A stretch of 64,000 bases of DNA from JBBRVP01 sp038246785 (lineage in GTDB: Bacteria > Actinomycetota > Actinomycetes > Jiangellales > Jiangellaceae). The DNA is taken from contig JBBRVP010000001.1 in the NCBI GenBank assembly GCA_038246785.1, positions 62,001 to 126,000 on the forward strand, written 5' to 3'. The notes under the pieces were generated by a model. It was not told where the DNA came from and did no database searches. It saw nothing but the letters and a program-made list of their open reading frames with translations. Position 1 is the stretch's first letter. Every line of letters starts with the position of its first letter. Both the position numbers and the translations under genes were made by a program. Positions 59,747 to 64,000 of the stretch are shown piece after piece.

Positions 59747-61506
59747 GAGAAGATCTCGTTGATCTTGTCTTTGGCGATGGTGGCCACCGTGGCCGCCTTG
59801 TGCGGCTGACCACGCAGGAAGGCCTCCGTGAACGCCTTGGCCTGCTTGTACTCGATCTTCCCGGGCAGTGGGGGCTCGTTGGGGTTGACGTCGCAGTCGA
59901 CCAGTGCCGGGCCGGGATGGGCCAGGGCGTCGCGGATCGCACCGGCGACGTCGCCGGGCTGGGTCACCTTGACGCCGTGCGCCCCACAGGCCCGCGCCCA
60001 GGCGGAGAAGTCGGCTGCCGGCTCGCGGTGCCGCACGGCGAACTCGGGGTAGCCGAGCACGATCTGCTCCCAGAGGATCTGCCCGTAGCTGTTGTTGTTG
60101 TTGACGACGACCTTGATCGGAAGCTCGCGACGCACGGCGGTGAGGAAGTCGCCCATGAGCATCGCGAAGCCGCCGTCACCGACGAAGGCGACGACCTGCC
60201 GGCCGGGGAAGGCGTGCTGGATGCCGATGGCGTACGGCAGCCCCGGCGCCATCGTGGCCAGGTTGCCGGACAGGTAGAACTCCCGTCCGCCGCGGATCGT
60301 CCAGTGGCGGGCCGCCCAGGTGGCGATGGTGCCGGAGTCGCAGGTGAGGATCGCGTCGTTGCTGGCCGCGTCGTCGACGCAGGCCATGAGGTACTGCGGT
60401 GCCACCGGATCGCGGGAGGCGTCCTCCAGCGAGGCCATCTTCTCGCGCCAGGTCGCCATCCCCTCCTGGTGCTTTCCCAGGAACTCCCGGTCGTGGTCGT
60501 CGAGCATGGGCAGCAGTGCCGACAACGCGAGCCGGCTGTCGGCCACCACCGGCGCCTCGGTCGGCAGGCGCATCCCGATCAGGGTGGGGTCGACGTCGAT
60601 CTGCACCACGCGCACCGAGCCTGGGGCGGGCAGGTGCGTGGAGTACGGGAACGATGTGCCCACCATCAGCAGGGTGTCGCACTCCTCCATGAGCTCCTCG
60701 CTCGGCGCCGTGCCGAGCAGCCCGATCCCACCGGTCGTCAGCGGGTGGTCGTCGGGGACGACGACCTTGCCGGACAGTGTCTTGACGATCGGGCTGCCCA
60801 GCCGCTCGGCGACCGCGATCACCTCATCGCGAGCGTGCCGCGCGCCGATGCCGACGAGCATGGCGACCTTCGTCCCTGCATTCAGCACGTCGGCAGCGCG
60901 GCGTAGCTCCTCCTCGGCCGGAGGCAGCTGGGGTATGGCGAGCGTCGGCATGCTGGCTGGTGCTCCACCAGGACCCACGTGCTCGTAGGGGTCCTCGGTG
61001 ACCGGCGCGACCTGCAAGTCGTTGGGGAAGGTGAGGTGCGCCACGGTGCGCTTGGCCAAGGCGTTGCGGACCGCGAGGTCGACCACCCCCGGCAACTGCT
61101 GCGGGTTGGTGACCATGAGGTTGTAGGCCGCCAGGTCCTGGTAGAGCCGGTCCAGGTGCACCTCTTGCTGGTAGTGGGTGCCCAGCACGTTGGTGGCCTG
61201 CATCCCGGTGATCGCCAGCACCGGAGCGTGGTCGAGCTTGGCGTCGTAGAGACCGTTCATGAGGTGGATGGCGCCAGGGCCGGACGTCGCGACGCACACG
61301 CCGAGCTTGCCGGTCGCCTTCGCGTAGCCGGTGGCCATGAACGCGGCGGCTTCCTCGTGGTGCACGAGGAAGAACTCCAGCTCGTCGCGGTGCCGCCGGA
61401 AACCTTCCATCAACCCGTTGATGCCATCTCCGGGAAGGCCGAACACGGTGTCCACGCCCCACGCGATGAGCCGCTTCGCAAGGGCCTCGCCAACGATCTC
61501 GTCCAC
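59743..61506 (-). CDS. Thiamine-pyrophosphate-requiring enzyme (pyruvate oxidase/dehydrogenase-like)
   Basis: A 587-residue three-domain TPP enzyme. The PYR domain has FFLVHHEEAAAFMATGYAKA (the Glu that activates the cofactor) and the PP domain VAFVGDGGFAMLMGD...VVVNNNNSYGQI (GDG...NN). The central domain holds LVGIGARHARDEVIAVAERL and VVQIDVDPTLIGMRLP. Relatives include quinone-linked pyruvate dehydrogenase (PoxB) and acetolactate synthase; no PoxB C-terminal membrane-switch segment is obvious. The GTG at 61506 lies 11 bases after GGAGGGAG; a GTG at 61548 would add 14 residues. It is the first gene of the coupled four-gene operon. Confidence 0.87.
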   Translation of the reverse strand: MDEIVGEALAKRLIAWGVDTVFGLPGDGINGLMEGFRRHRDELEFFLVHHEEAAAFMATGYAKATGKLGVCVATSGPGAIHLMNGLYDAKLDHAPVLAITGMQATNVLGTHYQQEVHLDRLYQDLAAYNLMVTNPQQLPGVVDLAVRNALAKRTVAHLTFPNDLQVAPVTEDPYEHVGPGGAPASMPTLAIPQLPPAEEELRRAADVLNAGTKVAMLVGIGARHARDEVIAVAERLGSPIVKTLSGKVVVPDDHPLTTGGIGLLGTAPSEELMEECDTLLMVGTSFPYSTHLPAPGSVRVVQIDVDPTLIGMRLPTEAPVVADSRLALSALLPMLDDHDREFLGKHQEGMATWREKMASLEDASRDPVAPQYLMACVDDAASNDAILTCDSGTIATWAARHWTIRGGREFYLSGNLATMAPGLPYAIGIQHAFPGRQVVAFVGDGGFAMLMGDFLTAVRRELPIKVVVNNNNSYGQILWEQIVLGYPEFAVRHREPAADFSAWARACGAHGVKVTQPGDVAGAIRDALAHPGPALVDCDVNPNEPPLPGKIEYKQAKAFTEAFLRGQPHKAATVATIAKDKINEIFS

Positions 61507-61651
61507 GGTGTGTTGCGCTCCCTCCGGCTGGATCCGTTGCCTGCTCACCAGTGCACTACCCAGGGCATCGCGGCTGAATCGGCGAGCCTCGGCGTCGGCG
61601 GCGAAGGGCGGGAGTTGACTGGCGCCGCGACGACGACGAGGAGGCCAACCC

Positions 61652-62032
61652 ATGGACCGACGGCTCGGCCGGCTCGCCCAGGTGCACGTGAGCGTGTCCG
61701 ACCTGGACGCCTCGGTGAGGTTCTACCGCGACGTCCTCGGCCTGCGGCACCTGTTCACCGTCCCCGGCCAGCCGATGGCCTTCTTCGACGCCGGCGGCGT
61801 ACGCCTCTACCTCGGGGTGACGGAGAACCCGCAGTTCCGCTCCCGAGCGATCCTCTACTACGCCGTCGACGACCTCGCGGCGACACACGCCGCCGTCGTC
61901 AGCCGTGGCGCCATCGACCTGTCGGGACCGCACCTGATCAACCGCCACGGCGACACCGGGCTGTGGATGGCCTTCGTGGAGGACCCGGACGGGACGCCGG
62001 TCGGGCTCATGGAGGAGCGCGGCGCTGGGTAG
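61652..62032 (+). CDS. VOC-family glyoxalase/dioxygenase-like protein
   Basis: A 126-residue vicinal-oxygen-chelate fold protein with two beta-alpha-beta-beta-beta modules. The first begins QVHVSVSDLDASVRFYRDVL followed by GLRHLFTVPG; the second contains ILYYAVDDLAATHAAVVSRG and LWMAFVEDPDGTPVGLMEE. A metal-ligand His (QVHVSV) and a C-terminal Glu are present. The substrate is unknown. The ATG follows GAGGAGG. It diverges from the TPP-enzyme operon across 145 bp and is followed after nine bases by a flavin reductase gene. Confidence 0.85.
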   Translation: MDRRLGRLAQVHVSVSDLDASVRFYRDVLGLRHLFTVPGQPMAFFDAGGVRLYLGVTENPQFRSRAILYYAVDDLAATHAAVVSRGAIDLSGPHLINRHGDTGLWMAFVEDPDGTPVGLMEERGAG

Positions 62033-62041
62033 ACCAGGCCC

Positions 62042-63439
62042 GTGACCGACAACGAGCGGGACTTCGACGTCGTGGTGCTGGGCGCCGGCTCCGGCGGTGA
62101 GTCCGTGGCCGGCGAGCTGGCTGACGCCGGTCGCCGGGTCGCCGTGGTCGAGGAGCACCTGGTCGGCGGTGAGTGCCCCTACCTCGCCTGCATCCCGAGC
62201 AAGGCGATGCTGCTGGCCGCGGCGGAGCACCGGCGCAGTGGCTCGGCCGACCACGTCGGCGCGTGGGAGGAGGCCGTACGCCGCCGTGACCGGGCCGCCG
62301 AGCACCAGGACGACACCGGCGCGGTCACCGACCTGACCGAGCGTGGGGTCACGGTCGTGCGTGGTCGGGGACGGGTCGCCGAGCGGTACGCCGGGGGCGG
62401 CAGCCTCGCCGTCGACCGCGGGCCCACGCTGCGCTGGCGCACCCTGGTCATCGCTACCGGCAGCGCGGCCAGCGCCCCACCGGTCGACGGCCTGGACACC
62501 GTGCAGGTCTGGACCAGCGACGACGCCCTGACTAGCCCCGACCGGCCGGCGTCGCTGGCCGTGCTCGGCGGCGGCGCCGTCGGCTGCGAGCTCACGCAGG
62601 TCTACGCCTCGTACGGCGTGGCGGTGACGCTGCTGGAGCTCGCCCCCCGGTTGCTGGCCACCGAGACGCCGTGGGCAGGGCAGGCCATGGCCGAGGTCCT
62701 GCGCGGCCAGGGCGCCGACGTCCGCACGGGGGTCGAGCTGGCGCGCGCCGAGCGCGGCCGGCGCGGCGCCGTGCTGTACCTGGCCGACGGCGCCAAGGTC
62801 GAGGCCGAGGGCGTGCTGCTCGGCACGGGGCAGCGGCCCCGCACCGACGACCTCGGCCTCGAGCGGCTCGGCGTCGTACCCGACGGCTCCGGTGCACTGC
62901 GCGTCGACCCGCGCTGCCGTGCTCTCCGCGACGGGGACCCGTTGCCGGACGTCTTCGCCGTCGGGGACGTCACCGGGATCGCTCCGTACACCCATGGCGC
63001 CAACTACCAGGCCCGGATCGTCGTCGCGCACCTGCTCGGGCACGGCCGCGACGCCGACTACTGCGGCGTCCCGCGGGCCGTCTACACCGACCCCGCGGTG
63101 CTGGCGGCCGGAGAGACCGCCGAGCAGGCCCGCGACCGCGGGGTCGACGTCGCCACAGCGGCGCTCGACGCGACCCAGACCTCCCGGGCGTTCCTCGAGC
63201 AGGCCGACGGGCCGGCCCGGGTCGAGCTGGTCGTCGACGGCGCTGGCGGGCGCATCCTCGGCGGCTGCGTCGTCGGCCCACGCGCCGAGGAGTGGGGCGG
63301 CGAGCTCGTGCTGGCGGTCCGGGCACGCCTCGACGTGGCGACCTTCGCCGACTCGGTGCGCGCCTTCCCCACCTGGTCGGAGGCGTGGTTCCCCCCCGCG
63401 CACGATCTCGTCGAGCGGGGCGTCGGGGGTCGCGCCTAG
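62042..63439 (+). CDS. FAD-dependent pyridine nucleotide-disulfide oxidoreductase
   Basis: A 465-residue flavoprotein of the dihydrolipoamide dehydrogenase/mercuric reductase fold. FAD site: VVVLGAGSGGESVAGELADA. Redox disulfide: GGECPYLACIPSKAML, a C-x4-C pair. NAD(P) site: LAVLGGGAVGCELTQVYASY. Second FAD motif: DVFAVGDVTGIAPYTHGANY. At the C terminus the usual catalytic HPTxxE is replaced by AFPTWSEAW, so the His that acts as acid-base in lipoamide dehydrogenase is absent. Its substrate therefore differs or the chemistry is changed. It is probably co-transcribed with the VOC gene nine bases upstream. Confidence 0.87.
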   Translation: MTDNERDFDVVVLGAGSGGESVAGELADAGRRVAVVEEHLVGGECPYLACIPSKAMLLAAAEHRRSGSADHVGAWEEAVRRRDRAAEHQDDTGAVTDLTERGVTVVRGRGRVAERYAGGGSLAVDRGPTLRWRTLVIATGSAASAPPVDGLDTVQVWTSDDALTSPDRPASLAVLGGGAVGCELTQVYASYGVAVTLLELAPRLLATETPWAGQAMAEVLRGQGADVRTGVELARAERGRRGAVLYLADGAKVEAEGVLLGTGQRPRTDDLGLERLGVVPDGSGALRVDPRCRALRDGDPLPDVFAVGDVTGIAPYTHGANYQARIVVAHLLGHGRDADYCGVPRAVYTDPAVLAAGETAEQARDRGVDVATAALDATQTSRAFLEQADGPARVELVVDGAGGRILGGCVVGPRAEEWGGELVLAVRARLDVATFADSVRAFPTWSEAWFPPAHDLVERGVGGRA

Positions 63440-63496
63440 GGTTTCGGTCATGGGTGCTGGTGAGGGGGTGCCAATCGGGTGCCGGATGGGTGCCGG

Positions 63497-64000
63497 ATGG
63501 GTGATCGCGTGTTGACGTTCGACTGGTCCGTCCAGCTGGCCGATCCAGCCCTGTCGGCGGCCGTGGCGGCGCTGCGCGATCGGCTGGCCGGTGCCGGCTG
63601 GTCGCCCGCGGACGGCACCGAGGCAAGGGTCGCCGTGCTCTGGACCGACCGTCCCGACGTGGCGGCGGAGGCGCTAGGGCACCACGACCCCGCCCGCCCG
63701 CTCCTGCTCGCCGGTCCGACGCTGGCCTGCGCGGACGTCGAAGGCCGCCTCGCCGAGGCCGCCGGTGTCATCGTCGGCACGCCGACGCCGGTGCACGACG
63801 TCCGGGTCCGCGCGGGGTCCCTGGCCGCGACCGAGCTGATCAGCGATCATCCGCACACCGGTTGGGCCCACCTCGGCGCCCACGTCCACGTCCGCGACCG
63901 CGTGCTGCGGGTCGACAAGGCGGCCGACGACGTCGAGGTGCTCTACACGGCCAATGTCTCGCTGGCCGAGCATGCAGTGGCGGCTTGGCGGCCCTCCACG
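63497..64000 (+). CDS. Unrecognised partial CDS running off the right edge
   Basis: An open frame of 168 codons from the ATG at 63497 (or the GTG at 63509) to the edge, with strong G/C third-position bias. The sequence includes LTFDWSVQLADPALSAAVAA, LLLAGPTLACADVEGRLAEA, GWAHLGAHVHVRDRVLRVDK and ADDVEVLYTANVSLAEHAVA then AWRPST. It looks like a soluble alpha/beta protein. The last segment is faintly like ThuA-type trehalose-utilisation domains, but I do not recognise the family with confidence. Two direct copies of GGGTGCCGGAT lie across the start region, and no good ribosome site is seen. Confidence 0.55.
   Translation, partial: MGDRVLTFDWSVQLADPALSAAVAALRDRLAGAGWSPADGTEARVAVLWTDRPDVAAEALGHHDPARPLLLAGPTLACADVEGRLAEAAGVIVGTPTPVHDVRVRAGSLAATELISDHPHTGWAHLGAHVHVRDRVLRVDKAADDVEVLYTANVSLAEHAVAAWRPST

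Noticed and set aside
63448..63973. Two minus-strand frames at the right edge
   Set aside because: They are antisense to the better-biased plus-strand frame from 63497 and show no recognisable domain.

Overview
The window is chromosomal DNA of a very GC-rich actinobacterium. The evidence is strong G/C preference at third codon positions, many GTG starts with 4-base stop/start overlaps (GTGA, ATGA), a mycothiol S-conjugate amidase (mca), and gene neighbourhoods that I recall from Mycobacterium tuberculosis: mfd-mazG-eno-ftsB/divIC-DUF501-ppx, and thiolase-SGNH-cbs-metB-greA-DUF4307-mca-yyaL. The genus cannot be fixed from the sequence alone. No plasmid, phage, insertion sequence or CRISPR signature was seen.

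Region by region. 1-2150: a truncated Wzy/O-antigen-ligase-like membrane protein diverges from a GT4 glycosyltransferase. 2209-10591: a co-directional housekeeping run of mfd, a SurA-like lipoprotein, mazG, eno, ftsB/divIC-like, DUF501 and ppx/gppA. 10700-14360: type-5 uracil-DNA glycosylase, NDH-2, an unusual short-arm tRNA with anticodon UAA, a Bax inhibitor-1/YccA protein and a DUF4287 protein. 14500-20050: thiolase, SGNH hydrolase, metallo-beta-lactamase fold protein, cystathionine beta-synthase and a winged-helix regulator. 20260-25230: a 1561-residue secreted Kelch/carboxypeptidase-regulatory-like protein, then an array of eight 31-32 bp tandem repeats. 25395-28660: msrA, cystathionine gamma-synthase and an orphan GlmL-type ASKHA protein. 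28665-35492: a regulator/membrane-protein pair with a clear promoter and operator, a VWA/AAA+ pair, and a MarR/DHA2-MFS pair. 35794-41930: ilvA, a decayed DUF2089 gene, a DrrAB-type ABC exporter, greA, DUF4307 and mca.

42196-50040 is an accessory block between the mca cluster and yyaL. It holds alaX, a GH15 glucoamylase/trehalase, a DUF427 protein and a methyltransferase, arranged as a segmental duplication in which each copy has lost a different gene. A VapBC-type toxin-antitoxin pair and an EXLDI/ABC exporter cassette follow. 50234-53610: YyaL and an AI-2E family membrane protein. 53722-61506: a minus-strand, translationally coupled four-gene operon (TPP enzyme, FAD/Fe-S 2-hydroxyacid dehydrogenase, enolase-superfamily enzyme, second GH15 enzyme) that looks like a carbohydrate oxidation module. 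61652-64000: a VOC protein, a flavin disulfide reductase relative and an unrecognised partial gene.

The most unusual signals are two 78-bp near-palindromes (35576-35653 and 49958-50035). They share length, centre and ends, but their interiors differ while still pairing. Next are the short-variable-arm tRNA with a UAA anticodon, the reciprocally decayed alaX/methyltransferase duplication, and the coupled GH15/enolase/dehydrogenase/TPP operon. Several genes carry a -10-like TANNNT motif only 6-7 bases before the start codon, which suggests leaderless transcripts.
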